DNA of 64,000 nt, taken from positions 3,464,286 through 3,528,285 of the forward strand of contig OZ220687.1 of assembly GCA_965116465.1 (NCBI GenBank), read 5' to 3'. The number at the start of each line of letters is the position of its first letter. Position 1 is the stretch's first letter. Below the pieces are notes generated by a model, which saw only the letters and a program-made list of their open reading frames with translations, searched no databases and was not told the origin of the DNA. The translations under genes and the position numbers were made by a program. This document shows, in pieces, positions 1 to 8,172 of the stretch. The DNA comes from VXNF01 sp965116465. Its GTDB lineage: Bacteria; Actinomycetota; Acidimicrobiia; Acidimicrobiales; CATQHL01.

Positions 1-1754
1 GAGAAGAGATGGGAGGCGCCCGCGAACTCGGGCGGTTCGTTCTCGGCGACGTCGGTCACGGTGACGTCGACCGCGGTGCCGGCCGTGCCGCCGTTGCCGT
101 CGTCGGCGATCACCGCCAGGGCGTAGGTCGGCGTCGTCTCGTGGTCCAGGGCGGCCGCCACCGTGATGGCGCCGCTGGCGTCGATGGCGAAGCGACCGCT
201 GTTGCCCGCCTCGATGGTGAAGGTCAGGGTGTCGCCGTTGGCGCCGGTGGCTGACACGCGGCCCACCTCGACGCCGATGGCGGCGTCCTCGGCGATCGAG
301 AAGAGATATGAGGCGCTGTCGAACAGCACCGCGATGTCGCAGTCCGTCGTGTCGCGTGTCGCCTCCTCGGAGGCATCGCCCCAGTCCGCGACGTGGGTCG
401 CGCCGTTCCCGTAGGCGCTCACCCTGAAGTGGTAGCTCGTGCCGCAGGCCAGATCCGGTGCCGTGTGCGACGTCCCGCCCACGGTGTCGCTGGCCGTCGT
501 CCAGTCCGTTTCGGTGTCGCTGCGATACTCCACCCGGTACCTGGCTGCGCCGGGCACGGCGTCCCAACTCAGGGCCACCGCCGTCCAGGAGGATGCCCCG
601 GCGCTCAAACCCGCCGGCGCCCCGGGCGGCGCCGGAACCAGGCCGAGGTACAGGTGGTAGCCGTCGGGTCCGTCCTCCATCGCCTCCACCCTGAGGTAGT
701 AGGTCCCCGGCTCGAGGGTCCTCCTCGCAGGGTTCTCGCCCGCCGGCGCTGACACGATCATCGGATCGCCCCCGGCGTCCTCCAAACTCACGCCGCGTTC
801 GGCCCTCACGTCGTACTCGCCGCGAGTCAGCCACACCTCGAAGGTCAGCTCGTAGCGGGCGGTCGTCGTGAACACGTAGTAGTCCACCGCGTCGCCGGCG
901 CGCCGGTGCAGGGAATCCCTGTAGCGCGCGAAGCCGGAGCCCCCACTGTCGGCCTCCAGGTCCAGCACCGTCGCCCCCTCGCGGCTCCCGTCGGGGTCCG
1001 CGGGCAGCGGGGCGGTCGTGACCGACACCTTCTCGCTGCGGTGACGCCGCTCGCCCATTGTCGCCTCGATGTGATACTCGTAGGCAAGGCCGGGGGACAC
1101 GTCCCCATCGCTGAAGCTGTAGCCCGTGACGCCCCGCCGCCAGGTCACTTCGCCCACCTGCTTCGCCCGCCAGCCGTTCCTCGCGCGCATCACGAACAGC
1201 GAAGCCGTGCCCGCCAGCCACGCCGGCTGCTCGGGGACCGTCCAACTCAGGCTCACCGCGTCGTGGGTTGCCGTGGCGCTCAGACCCGTCGGCGCCGCCG
1301 GCGACTCCGACTCGGTGGTCACGGTCAACTCCGCAGAGGAGACGTCCCCCGCCGTGGTCTCCAGCCTGACCCGGAAGCGATAGCCCGTGCCGGCACTCAG
1401 CCCCCGCACTGTCCCCGTCCAGGCGGAGACAACGGTGCTGTCCAGGTCGCTCTCGATCCAGTCCGAGTGGTCGAACTCCCCCTCACCGGTCGCCCACTCC
1501 AGATACATCTCCCCCACATAGACGCCGGCCGGCTGCGCCGGCACCTCCCAGGAAACGCGCACCGTCCGATCCGTCGCCACCCCCACCAGATCGACAGGCG
1601 GGCTCGCGCTCAGCCCCGCCGCGGCCGGCGGCCCCTCGTCGCTGCTCTGGGCGCCCGCCGGCGGCGCCGACACCAGCGCCGCCCCGAGCACGGCCACGCC
1701 CAGGGCCGCCAGACGCACCGCACCGAAGATGCTCCGTCGTCGACTGCGAATCAT
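1..1754 (-). CDS. Secreted FN3/PPC/cadherin-domain protein (3' end outside window)
   Basis: The minus strand from the ATG at 1754 is open all the way to position 1, so at least 584 codons are present and the C-terminus is cut by the window edge. Residues 1-35 form a signal peptide (basic start, hydrophobic core, cleavage after AGA at about 35). I then read two fibronectin type III domains (about 45-240, with the GTGYRFRVRLET-type strand), a PPC-like beta domain (about 250-350, ending in GTYYLRVEAMEDG), a third FN3 domain (about 355-440) and a cadherin-like repeat (about 455-560, including TPTYALAVIADDGNGGTA). The protein is most likely a cell-surface or exported adhesive protein; its ligand is unknown. 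Instead of a normal Shine-Dalgarno it has a run of eight G seven bases before the ATG. Confidence 0.8.
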   Translation of the reverse strand, partial: MIRSRRRSIFGAVRLAALGVAVLGAALVSAPPAGAQSSDEGPPAAAGLSASPPVDLVGVATDRTVRVSWEVPAQPAGVYVGEMYLEWATGEGEFDHSDWIESDLDSTVVSAWTGTVRGLSAGTGYRFRVRLETTAGDVSSAELTVTTESESPAAPTGLSATATHDAVSLSWTVPEQPAWLAGTASLFVMRARNGWRAKQVGEVTWRRGVTGYSFSDGDVSPGLAYEYHIEATMGERRHRSEKVSVTTAPLPADPDGSREGATVLDLEADSGGSGFARYRDSLHRRAGDAVDYYVFTTTARYELTFEVWLTRGEYDVRAERGVSLEDAGGDPMIVSAPAGENPARRTLEPGTYYLRVEAMEDGPDGYHLYLGLVPAPPGAPAGLSAGASSWTAVALSWDAVPGAARYRVEYRSDTETDWTTASDTVGGTSHTAPDLACGTSYHFRVSAYGNGATHVADWGDASEEATRDTTDCDIAVLFDSASYLFSIAEDAAIGVEVGRVSATGANGDTLTFTIEAGNSGRFAIDASGAITVAAALDHETTPTYALAVIADDGNGGTAGTAVDVTVTDVAENEPPEFAGASHLF

Positions 1755-2073
1755 CGCTGCACCCCCCCCGTCGGCAACTGCGATCACGCGATCGAGATAT
1801 CCCCTGGTTGCCTGCCGATGAACCCCCGCCGATGAACCTTCTCGGATTCACGCAGGCTCAGGCATGCAGTGTTGCACATAGTCTGGAACCATGATAGTGC
1901 GATATCCATATCACGATGGTGGAAACTACGCGGACCGCCTTGTGGAGTGATGAGAGGGATTGGGACCCCGGTGGGAGCGAGCGGTGGGCCGGGTAGGGCT
2001 CGGCGGCTCGGGGACGGATCCAAGGTCGATCCGGCGGCGTGCGAGTGCCGTGCCGATAGGGGAGACTGGTGCC
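1755..2073. other. Divergent intergenic region with AT-rich dyad
   Basis: This 319-bp gap separates two divergent genes. Its centre (about 1860-1935) is much AT-richer than its surroundings and contains the near-palindrome GATATCCATATC at 1901-1912, a possible operator. On the plus strand TTGCAC (1872-1877) followed 17 bp later by TAGTGC could be a weak promoter. Two copies of GCCGATGAACC lie 14 bp apart at 1815-1839. I see no convincing gene here. Confidence 0.35.
1762..1769 (-). promoter_or_regulatory. G8 tract in the RBS position of the surface protein gene
   Basis: Eight consecutive G on the minus strand lie 7 nt upstream of the ATG at 1754. They sit where the Shine-Dalgarno should be and are the only G-rich candidate. 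Homopolymers like this slip easily, so the spacing to the start could vary between cells. That is inference; the tract itself is plain in the sequence. Confidence 0.5.
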
Positions 2074-2808
2074 ATGAGCTTCGACAAGGACGCATATGTC
2101 GCCGTCGTGGCCCGCGAGGGCGCCGCGGTCGGTGCGGTCGCCGCTACCGGTGATCTGGACGCAGTTGTTCCGAGCTGTCCCCGCTGGAGCCTGCAGAAGC
2201 TGGTGGGTCACCTGGGCTGGGTCTACAACTGGGTCAGCGAGCACATCGAAGCGCGTGCTGCCACGATGTTGAACCGGGACGACGTCCCGCGCCCGCCCAG
2301 GGATGAGGCGGTCGTCGACTGGTACGCCGAGGCCCACGCCCGCGTGCTGGCGGCGCTGCGAGACGTCGATCCAGCCGAAGAGGTGTGGGGCTGGGCCGGG
2401 ATCAACACGGGCGCGTTCTGGCACCAGCGCCTGGCGCAGGAGAGCCTCATCCATCGCTGGGACGCCGAGAACGCGGTGGGGGAGCCCGGTGGTCTCGACA
2501 GCGACCTGGCGGCCGACGGCGTGGACGAGTTGGTGGAGGTCATCTGGCCGTTCCAGATCGCGCACGCCACCGACCCGCTGCCGGAGGGCACGTTGCACCT
2601 GCATCGCACCGACGGCGAGGGCGAGTGGCTGTGCCGGATCTCCGGGGGCCGCCTCGAGGCCGAGCGGATCCATTCCCGCGGCGATGTGGCCGTGCGCGGG
2701 AGCGGCGAGCAACTCGACCTGGTGCTCTGGCGGCGCATCGACCCCGGCGACGTCGAGGTGTTCGGCGACGCCGGCGTGTTGGCCGCCTGGACGGCCCTGG
2801 GTCGCTGA
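2074..2808 (+). CDS. Maleylpyruvate isomerase-family (TIGR03083/DinB-like) protein
   Basis: This 244-aa protein begins with the pattern typical of actinobacterial TIGR03083 proteins: an N-terminal helical DinB-like domain (VPSCPRWSLQKLVGHLGWVY, then ALRDVDPAEEVWGW). It keeps the histidines expected to bind metal (GHLGW near residue 50 and the FWHQRLAQESLIHRWDAE stretch). A C-terminal SCP2/MDMPI-like region follows (about 165-240, GDVAVRGSGEQLDLVLWRR). The family includes mycothiol-dependent maleylpyruvate isomerase, but most members have no proven substrate. I chose the ATG at 2074 because AGGGGAG lies at 2058-2064; the open frame extends 38 codons further upstream without a better start. Confidence 0.75.
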   Translation: MSFDKDAYVAVVAREGAAVGAVAATGDLDAVVPSCPRWSLQKLVGHLGWVYNWVSEHIEARAATMLNRDDVPRPPRDEAVVDWYAEAHARVLAALRDVDPAEEVWGWAGINTGAFWHQRLAQESLIHRWDAENAVGEPGGLDSDLAADGVDELVEVIWPFQIAHATDPLPEGTLHLHRTDGEGEWLCRISGGRLEAERIHSRGDVAVRGSGEQLDLVLWRRIDPGDVEVFGDAGVLAAWTALGR

Positions 2809-2857
2809 GTCGGCGGACGGTCGGGTCCGCCGGCCCGGCTGAGAAGGTCGCTGCCGG

Positions 2858-3664
2858 ATGACAGCCGGCGAGCCGGAGCCGCGCGGCAGACCCGGGCCCG
2901 AGGATCCGGAGGTCGAGACGGCCGCCGGCGAGTGGGCGCCGGACGAGGACGGCGACGCGTTCGTCCCGCCCTGGTGGGTCGGCTACGACACCCTGCTCGC
3001 CGTCGTGGCGTTCGTGGTGCTGTTCCGCTTCTGGGGTCTGGGCCCCGCCATCGGCGCCATCACGGTCGTCTCGGTGCTGTCGGGCTTCCTGCGGGTGCGC
3101 CACGGCGTCGGGGTGGGCAAGCTGCTGCCGCTGGTGACGGTGTGCGTCATCGTTCGGGGCGTCGTCGGGATCATCACCGACGACGACGACATCTACTTCG
3201 GAATCGGCATCGGCTACAAGTTCGCCATCGCCGCGGCGATCGTTCTCTGGGGATCGCCGCGGCTGAGGCGCAACCCCGCCGTGGAGTTCGTGGCGCGCAT
3301 CCTGCGGCTCTCGGCGGCGCTGAAGCGCAATCCCGCCGCGGAGCTCGTGGCGCGCACGCTGGGCCTCCCGTCCGCGATCCGGTCCCACGGGGCGTACCTC
3401 TCGGCCGTGGACCGCATCGTGGTGGCGTTCGGCGTGCTGCTGGGGTTGGCGGCCGGCTTCGACATCTGGTTCCTGGGCGTCACCGACCCCGACCAGTACG
3501 TGCTGTTCCGCTACCTCATCAACTGGCCGTTGTACGTGGCCTTCACGGCGCTCAGCCTGACGTTCCTGTCCCGGCGCCTCGGCGGGATCCCCGGCTTCCC
3601 GGGGATCATGAACCTGCTGGAGCAGCAGGCCGAGGCGCGCACCGCCGCCCGCAAACGGCGCTAG
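2858..3664 (+). CDS. Actinobacterial integral membrane protein (DUF3159/VC0807-like)
   Basis: A 268-aa protein with a proline-rich acidic N-terminus (1-40) and several strong hydrophobic segments (about 45-60, 66-85, 88-105, 112-128, 185-200 and 215-235). An internal repeat RRNPAVEFVARILRL / KRNPAAELVARTLGL lies near 130-170. It resembles actinobacterial DUF3159 or VC0807-type septation-related membrane proteins in its hydrophobic pattern and its ending (FLSRRLGGIPGFPG). Function is unknown. It lies 49 bp after the TIGR03083 gene, so co-transcription is plausible. Confidence 0.6.
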   Translation: MTAGEPEPRGRPGPEDPEVETAAGEWAPDEDGDAFVPPWWVGYDTLLAVVAFVVLFRFWGLGPAIGAITVVSVLSGFLRVRHGVGVGKLLPLVTVCVIVRGVVGIITDDDDIYFGIGIGYKFAIAAAIVLWGSPRLRRNPAVEFVARILRLSAALKRNPAAELVARTLGLPSAIRSHGAYLSAVDRIVVAFGVLLGLAAGFDIWFLGVTDPDQYVLFRYLINWPLYVAFTALSLTFLSRRLGGIPGFPGIMNLLEQQAEARTAARKRR

Positions 3665-3782
3665 CGGTACGCAGCCACCGACGAGGGCGAGAGGCTCGGC
3701 CGCGCGCTCTGAGCCCGCATTCGCCGGGGCCGGCCGCGTCGGTGGAGGGAGCAGGTTGCCTGTCGCGCGCGGCGGGGTCGGG

Positions 3783-4574
3783 TCAGTTCTTGTTGCAGGA
3801 CCTGATGATGGCGCACTTCGCGCACGCGTCGGGCATGAGGGATGCTGCCACCTGTGTGCACGCGCACTGCCGTTGCGGTTCGGGGTCAGGGTCGAGGGGA
3901 TCAGGGGGTGGAAGCGGCCTGGGCTTCGGCAGGGGCGGTGGCCCGGTGATCCGCAAGTTGACAGTTTGGTTAAGAGTCCACGTAGTAGACGTGGACCATA
4001 TGAACACCCGTCCAGTCTGTTGGCTGTCGTCAGCAAAGGCGTAACGCGTGCCATCAACATCGAACGTCAGTTGCTTGGACAAGAATGGGGTGGTACTCGA
4101 GAACTCTATCCGTATCGTGCCGGCCCTTATGCTGACGTTCTTGATGGTGTAGGTGGTGGCATCGTAGGTGACGTCGTCGTCGGTCAGGGTGGCGCTGGTG
4201 CTGCACTTAGGCTCAGTAGCGAAGGCGGTGTTGGAGCAGCCGTACCAACCGGTACCGGGGACGATTTCCTTGACGGTGAGGGTCGCGGACCAGTACTCGT
4301 AGTCGGTGGTCTGGGCCTGTGCGGGCCGGCTGTCGAGGAGGACCACCCCGACGGCGGCCACCAGCGCCACCGCCAGGAGAGGTACCCAGGTGGCTAAGCG
4401 TGACGACCGGGGGGGGGTGTCGGTGCGAGCGCGGGGCCGGCGGCGGAGGCGGGAGTGTGCGCGGCGCGCGTCGATCCACGCCGCCACCCGCCGAATGCCG
4501 AGAATCTCCTCGTCGCCATACCGATCCCCTTTCCTGGAGCGCCAGCCCCCGTATCGTAGCCGCTGCGTGAGCAT
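3783..4574 (-). CDS. Membrane-anchored secreted protein with Cys-rich tail; start and frame uncertain
   Basis: The minus frame encodes a basic N-terminus, one hydrophobic anchor or signal (ATWVPLLAVALVAAVGVVLL, ending PAQA), a beta-rich region of the type seen in marine bacterial surface proteins (YEYWSATLTVKEIVPGTG, then TYTIKNVSIRAGTIRIEF), a proline-rich linker (PPPLPKPRPLPPPDPLDPDP) and a short six-cysteine tail. The ATG at 4574 has no ribosome binding site. An ATG at 4519 with a perfect AGGAAAGGGG (4526-4535) starts a different frame that stops after 41 codons. One extra base in the G9 tract at 4409-4417 would fuse that start to the membrane anchor. The gene may therefore be phase-variable, broken, or mis-sequenced. 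Confidence 0.6.
   Translation of the reverse strand: MLTQRLRYGGWRSRKGDRYGDEEILGIRRVAAWIDARRAHSRLRRRPRARTDTPPRSSRLATWVPLLAVALVAAVGVVLLDSRPAQAQTTDYEYWSATLTVKEIVPGTGWYGCSNTAFATEPKCSTSATLTDDDVTYDATTYTIKNVSIRAGTIRIEFSSTTPFLSKQLTFDVDGTRYAFADDSQQTGRVFIWSTSTTWTLNQTVNLRITGPPPLPKPRPLPPPDPLDPDPEPQRQCACTQVAASLMPDACAKCAIIRSCNKN
4409..4417 (-). repeat. G9 homopolymer deciding the reading frame of the secreted protein
   Basis: Nine G on the plus strand (nine C in the mRNA sense) lie between a well-placed start (ATG at 4519, strong RBS) and the membrane anchor of the secreted protein. With nine bases the well-initiated frame stops at 4394; with ten it reads through into the anchor and mature domain. Confidence 0.6.
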
Positions 4575-4800
4575 AGGTGCACAATCTTGAGCACATTATG
4601 GGGAGTCCCACATCGCGCATGCGGAAGGAGACTCCCTCGGCCCGGGCCCGGCTTGGAGCCGACGTCGCGGAACGCGGCGGCCCGACGGTCCGGGGCCACC
4701 ACGCACCGGCGGGCGCCCGATAGCCTCAACCCCTGATCGGGGTGGCCGCCGCCGGTCGGGGGTGCTCCAGCTTGCAGGCACGAGTGATTACGGGATTCGA

Positions 4801-5742
4801 ATGACTGAATGCTCGCCGACCGCGCTGGCTGTGTTTGTGCGGGGTCTCACCAAGAGCTACGGCTCGGTCGAGGCGGTGCGTGGCATCTCCTTCGAGGTGG
4901 CGGCGGGCGAGGTGTTCGCGCTGCTGGGGCCGAACGGGGCCGGCAAGTCCACGACCGTGGAGATCCTGGAGGGTCATCGCACGGCGGACTCGGGCGAGGT
5001 GTCGGTGCTGGGATTCGACCCCGCCACGGCGGGCCGGGAGTTCCGGGACCGCATCGGGATCGTCCTGCAGGAGTCCACCGTGGACACCTCGGAGGTGACC
5101 GTGGCCGAGGCGCTGGACACCTTCGGCGCGGCCTACCGGAGCCCCCGCGACCGCGACGAGGTGATCGAGTTGGTGGGTCTCGGGGGCAAGGCGAATGCGC
5201 GCCTCAAGACGCTCTCCGGCGGTCAGCAGCGGCGCATCGACATGGCGCTGGGGCTGATCGGCGACCCCGACCTGCTGTTCCTGGACGAGCCCACCACCGG
5301 CTTCGATCCCGAGGCGCGGCGCGCTGCCTGGGAGATGATCAAGGGTCTCGGAAGCCTCGGCCGGACCATCATCCTGACCACCCACTACATGGAGGAGGCC
5401 GAGTACCTGGCCGACCGGGTGGCCGTGCTGATGGACGGGCGGATCGCGGCCTGCGCCCCGCCATCACAACTCCTGGGAGCCGAGAGGTCGACCGTTCGCT
5501 TCCGGCTCCCGGCCGGCTCCGTGCCGGCCGACCTGCCCGAGCGCGTGGCCGCGGCCGTCGAGGTCGACGGGGACGTCGCGCTCGTGGGCACGGATCGTCC
5601 CACCGCCCTTCTCGCCGAGTTGACGGCATGGGCGGTGGAGCGGGGGATCGAACTGGCGGAGCTGAACGTCAGCCCGCCGAGCCTGGAGGACGCCTACCTC
5701 CAGCTCATCGGGACCGGCGGGGACGGGAACGATGGCGGGTAG
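4801..5742 (+). CDS. ABC transporter ATP-binding protein (DrrA-like)
   Basis: A 313-aa ATPase with every core motif of the family: Walker A GPNGAGKST, Q-loop LQES, signature LSGGQQRR, Walker B LLFLDEPT and the H-loop TTHYMEEAE. The roughly 90-residue C-terminal extension is typical of the DrrA/ABC-2 exporter class. It should energise export of a small molecule or lipid together with the permease encoded next, whose gene overlaps its end by 11 bp. The ATG at 4801 was chosen; a GTG at 4762 is also in frame and neither has a clear RBS. A TANNNT box, TAGCCT, sits at 4721-4726. Confidence 0.9.
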   Translation: MTECSPTALAVFVRGLTKSYGSVEAVRGISFEVAAGEVFALLGPNGAGKSTTVEILEGHRTADSGEVSVLGFDPATAGREFRDRIGIVLQESTVDTSEVTVAEALDTFGAAYRSPRDRDEVIELVGLGGKANARLKTLSGGQQRRIDMALGLIGDPDLLFLDEPTTGFDPEARRAAWEMIKGLGSLGRTIILTTHYMEEAEYLADRVAVLMDGRIAACAPPSQLLGAERSTVRFRLPAGSVPADLPERVAAAVEVDGDVALVGTDRPTALLAELTAWAVERGIELAELNVSPPSLEDAYLQLIGTGGDGNDGG

Positions 5743-6580
5743 CCGAACCGTTGCCGGAGCCGCGACCGCGGGGACCTGGCCGTCCTGGGGGCGCCTGGTC
5801 TGGATGAGCATGCGCAGCCAGAACCGCACCTTCTGGCGCACCCCGGTGGCGACCTTCTTCACGCTCGGGCTGCCCCTCATCATGCTGGTGCTCTTCGGCT
5901 CGCTGTTCAGCTGGGAGATCGACGTGGGTTTCGGCCTGATCCCGGCATCGCAGTTCTACGCGCCCGCCCTGGCGGCCTTCACGGCGGCCAACGCCGCCCT
6001 GGCGAACGTGGGAATCACGCTCGCCTTCCAGCGCCAGTTCGGGCTGTTGAAGAGGATCAGGGGAACACCCCTTCCCCCCTCGTCGTTCCTGGCCGGCACG
6101 GTCGTCTCGTCGGTCTGGATCGCCCTGCTGGGCACCCTGAACATGATGGTGGTGGGTGTGATCTTCTTCGACGTCGGAATCGCCGCGGCGAAGATCCCCG
6201 CGGCGGTCGTGTCCTTCGTCGTGGGCGCGGCGGCCTTCGCCGGGCTCGGCCTGGGGCTTGCCGCGCTGTCGCCGAGCGGCAACGCCGCACCGGCGGTGGC
6301 CAACGGCGTCATCCTGCCGATGGCGTTCGTCTCCGACATCTTCGTGCCGGCCCAGGACCCACCGGCCTGGCTGCGGATCCTGGGTGACGTCCTGCCGCTG
6401 AAGCACTTCGGTCGGGCGTTCTCTGCGGCCTTCCACCCAGCGGTGCCGGCGCCCGCCTGGCGGGGCACCGACCTGGCCATCCTGGCCGCCTGGGGGGTGG
6501 GCGGCGCGCTGCTGGCCTGGCGCTTCTTCGACTGGATGCCCCGGGTGGCGAGTGGTCGGCGCGCCAAGCAGGAGGCCTGA
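5732..6580 (+). CDS. ABC-2 type transporter permease
   Basis: A 282-aa membrane protein with about six transmembrane helices (near 40-60, 80-100, 125-150, 155-180, 190-210 and 250-268) and the ABC-2 family loop FGLLKRIRGTPLPPSSFLAG. Together with the ATPase it forms a DrrAB-like exporter in the cytoplasmic membrane. The start overlaps the ATPase stop, which implies translational coupling. The substrate cannot be told from the sequence. Confidence 0.88.
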   Translation: MAGSRTVAGAATAGTWPSWGRLVWMSMRSQNRTFWRTPVATFFTLGLPLIMLVLFGSLFSWEIDVGFGLIPASQFYAPALAAFTAANAALANVGITLAFQRQFGLLKRIRGTPLPPSSFLAGTVVSSVWIALLGTLNMMVVGVIFFDVGIAAAKIPAAVVSFVVGAAAFAGLGLGLAALSPSGNAAPAVANGVILPMAFVSDIFVPAQDPPAWLRILGDVLPLKHFGRAFSAAFHPAVPAPAWRGTDLAILAAWGVGGALLAWRFFDWMPRVASGRRAKQEA

Positions 6581-6653
6581 GGGGAACGGCTGCGCCGCCG
6601 GGGAGAACCGGGCCGCGCTCCGAGCCCGGGGTGCCGCGGCGCCGGGCCGGGTC

Positions 6654-7379
6654 TCAGAGGTCGCTGATCAGCTTGAAGGCCTCGGCCGCGGCCAGACCGG
6701 CCGGCTCGCCCGCCTCGGCCAGCTCGCGGTGGATGCGCTGCCGGAACGCCTCGCGCTGGGCGCCGTCGTCGCCGGCGTCGATTCCCATGGTCGATTCGAA
6801 CTGGCTCTCGTGCGCCTCGAGGGCGGCGATCTTGGCCTCCGCCCAACCGCCGGCGTCCTCGAAGTGGTCGGGCTCGTCGGCCTCGAACAGCAGCAGGTGC
6901 TCGGGCCGGTGCGCGGGGAGGTTCTGCTCACCGAAGAAGTGGGGGTCGCGGGCGGCGACGATGGCCTCGGTGACCAGCAGGCCTGCCTGGCGGTGATCCG
7001 GATGGATCCGGTAGCGCTTCCAGGGGTCGTGGCCCAGCACGACCGCCGGGCGCAGGCGGCGGATCCACGATGCCAGCAGGGCCCGCGCCCCCAGGTCGGC
7101 CTCCAGCTCGCCGTCGGTGTAGCCCAGGAACACCACCTCGCCGCCGGCGCCGAGGCGCCGAGCCGCCTCGCGCTGCTCTGCCTGGCGGCGAACGACGAGT
7201 CGGGCCACATCGGTGGCCGGGTCCCAGGAGCCCTTGGAGCCGTCGGTGCAGACCGCCAGATGAACGGTGCAACCGGCGGAGGCCCACCGGGCCAGCAGGG
7301 CGCCGCAGCCGAACTCGGTGTCGTCGGGGTGCGCCGACACCGACAGGGCGCTCGCGGGCGTCGGAAGGTTGCGGCTCAT
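6654..7379 (-). CDS. PIG-L family (LmbE-like) deacetylase
   Basis: A 241-aa zinc hydrolase of the GlcNAc-PI de-N-acetylase/LmbE family. The metal-binding motif AHPDD (residues 16-20) and the downstream histidine in IHPDHRQAG are present. Actinobacterial members include the mycothiol enzymes MshB and Mca, but this one also resembles generic PIG-L proteins, so the substrate is not assigned. The ATG at 7379 overlaps the cofC stop in an ATGA junction, so the two are co-translated. The reading frame continues upstream, but that part is only the antisense frame of cofC. Confidence 0.85.
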   Translation of the reverse strand: MSRNLPTPASALSVSAHPDDTEFGCGALLARWASAGCTVHLAVCTDGSKGSWDPATDVARLVVRRQAEQREAARRLGAGGEVVFLGYTDGELEADLGARALLASWIRRLRPAVVLGHDPWKRYRIHPDHRQAGLLVTEAIVAARDPHFFGEQNLPAHRPEHLLLFEADEPDHFEDAGGWAEAKIAALEAHESQFESTMGIDAGDDGAQREAFRQRIHRELAEAGEPAGLAAAEAFKLISDL

Positions 7380-8038
7380 GCCATCGAGCCCGCGCCCGCG
7401 GCGAGCGGGTCGGGCGCCGGCCGGGCCGTGGCATCGATCCCGGCACCTCCGAGTACGCGGGTGGTCGCTTCCCGAAGGTGTGAGGGCAGGCGTCGCAGGT
7501 CCTCGGGGACGTCCACGTCCCATGTCAACTCGGGGTCGCGGCGCACGTGCAGCGCCAACCCGAGGCGCCGTGCCTCGGCGCAGTGCCGCCGGAACGAACC
7601 CGCACCGTAGGAGAATCCGAAGCCCGCACCCGTCGGCACGCACAGCACGTTCGTGCCGTCGGCGCGCCGGTCGGGTATCGCGGTGACGCCGTCCGCGCCC
7701 GTGAGATGGGCGAAGCCGCGGGCGTCGGGCAGGTCGCCGTGCGCAACCACGACTTCGGGGATCCCGCCGGCGGCGAGGGTCTCGACCCCCCGGGTCACCG
7801 CGCCGTTCAGGCCCGTCCCCGGACACCACACGACCTCCGCCCCCAGAGTCTCGGCCCACTGCGCCACCGCGGGATCGTCGCAGACGATCGCGACCGGCAA
7901 CGGTGCTGCGACCCGGACCACGTGGGTTGCCATCCGGCGGGCCAGTTCGCAGCGCTCGGTCGGTGAGAGGATCGCCCCGAGGCGCAGCTTGGCGTGATGG
8001 AAGGCCTTGACGGGCACGAGTACCGCCGCGTCGCTCAC
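7376..8038 (-). CDS. cofC: 2-phospho-L-lactate (or PEP) guanylyltransferase, F420 biosynthesis
   Basis: This 220-aa nucleotidyltransferase starts VSDAAVLVPVKAFHHAKLRL and keeps the CofC/FbiD hallmarks: VPVKAF...AKLRL for nucleotide binding, LAGDLP-like HGDLPDARG, and a terminal DVDVPEDLRRL. It activates 2-phospho-L-lactate or phosphoenolpyruvate with GTP in coenzyme F420 synthesis. The GTG at 8038 is supported by a TAGACT -10 box 7 nt upstream, implying a leaderless message. The PIG-L gene follows with a 4-bp overlap. Confidence 0.85.
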   Translation of the reverse strand: MSDAAVLVPVKAFHHAKLRLGAILSPTERCELARRMATHVVRVAAPLPVAIVCDDPAVAQWAETLGAEVVWCPGTGLNGAVTRGVETLAAGGIPEVVVAHGDLPDARGFAHLTGADGVTAIPDRRADGTNVLCVPTGAGFGFSYGAGSFRRHCAEARRLGLALHVRRDPELTWDVDVPEDLRRLPSHLREATTRVLGGAGIDATARPAPDPLAAGAGSMA

Positions 8039-8045
8039 CGGCGAA

Positions 8046-8051
8046 AGTCTA
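8046..8051 (-). promoter_or_regulatory. -10 box TAGACT, leaderless start of cofC
   Basis: TAGACT on the minus strand lies 7 nt before the GTG of cofC, placing the transcript start on or next to the start codon. Confidence 0.55.
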
Positions 8052-8172
8052 GTGAGCCCGCCGTGGCCGCTCCGCGCCCGGGTGCCGGGTCTCGCTGCCC
8101 CGCTCCCGCGACCGGGCCGATCCAACGGCGTCCTCCTAGGCTCGGGTGTCCGTTCACGGAAGGATTGGATCG

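Noticed and set aside
4394..4729. 111-aa minus ORF over the start of the secreted protein gene
   Set aside because: Its upstream half is noise. Only the internal ATG at 4519 with its RBS matters, and it is discussed with the G9 tract.
6654..7859. 401-aa PIG-L protein with a long N-terminal extension
   Set aside because: The first 160 residues are antisense-frame reading of cofC; the real ATG overlaps the cofC stop at 7379.
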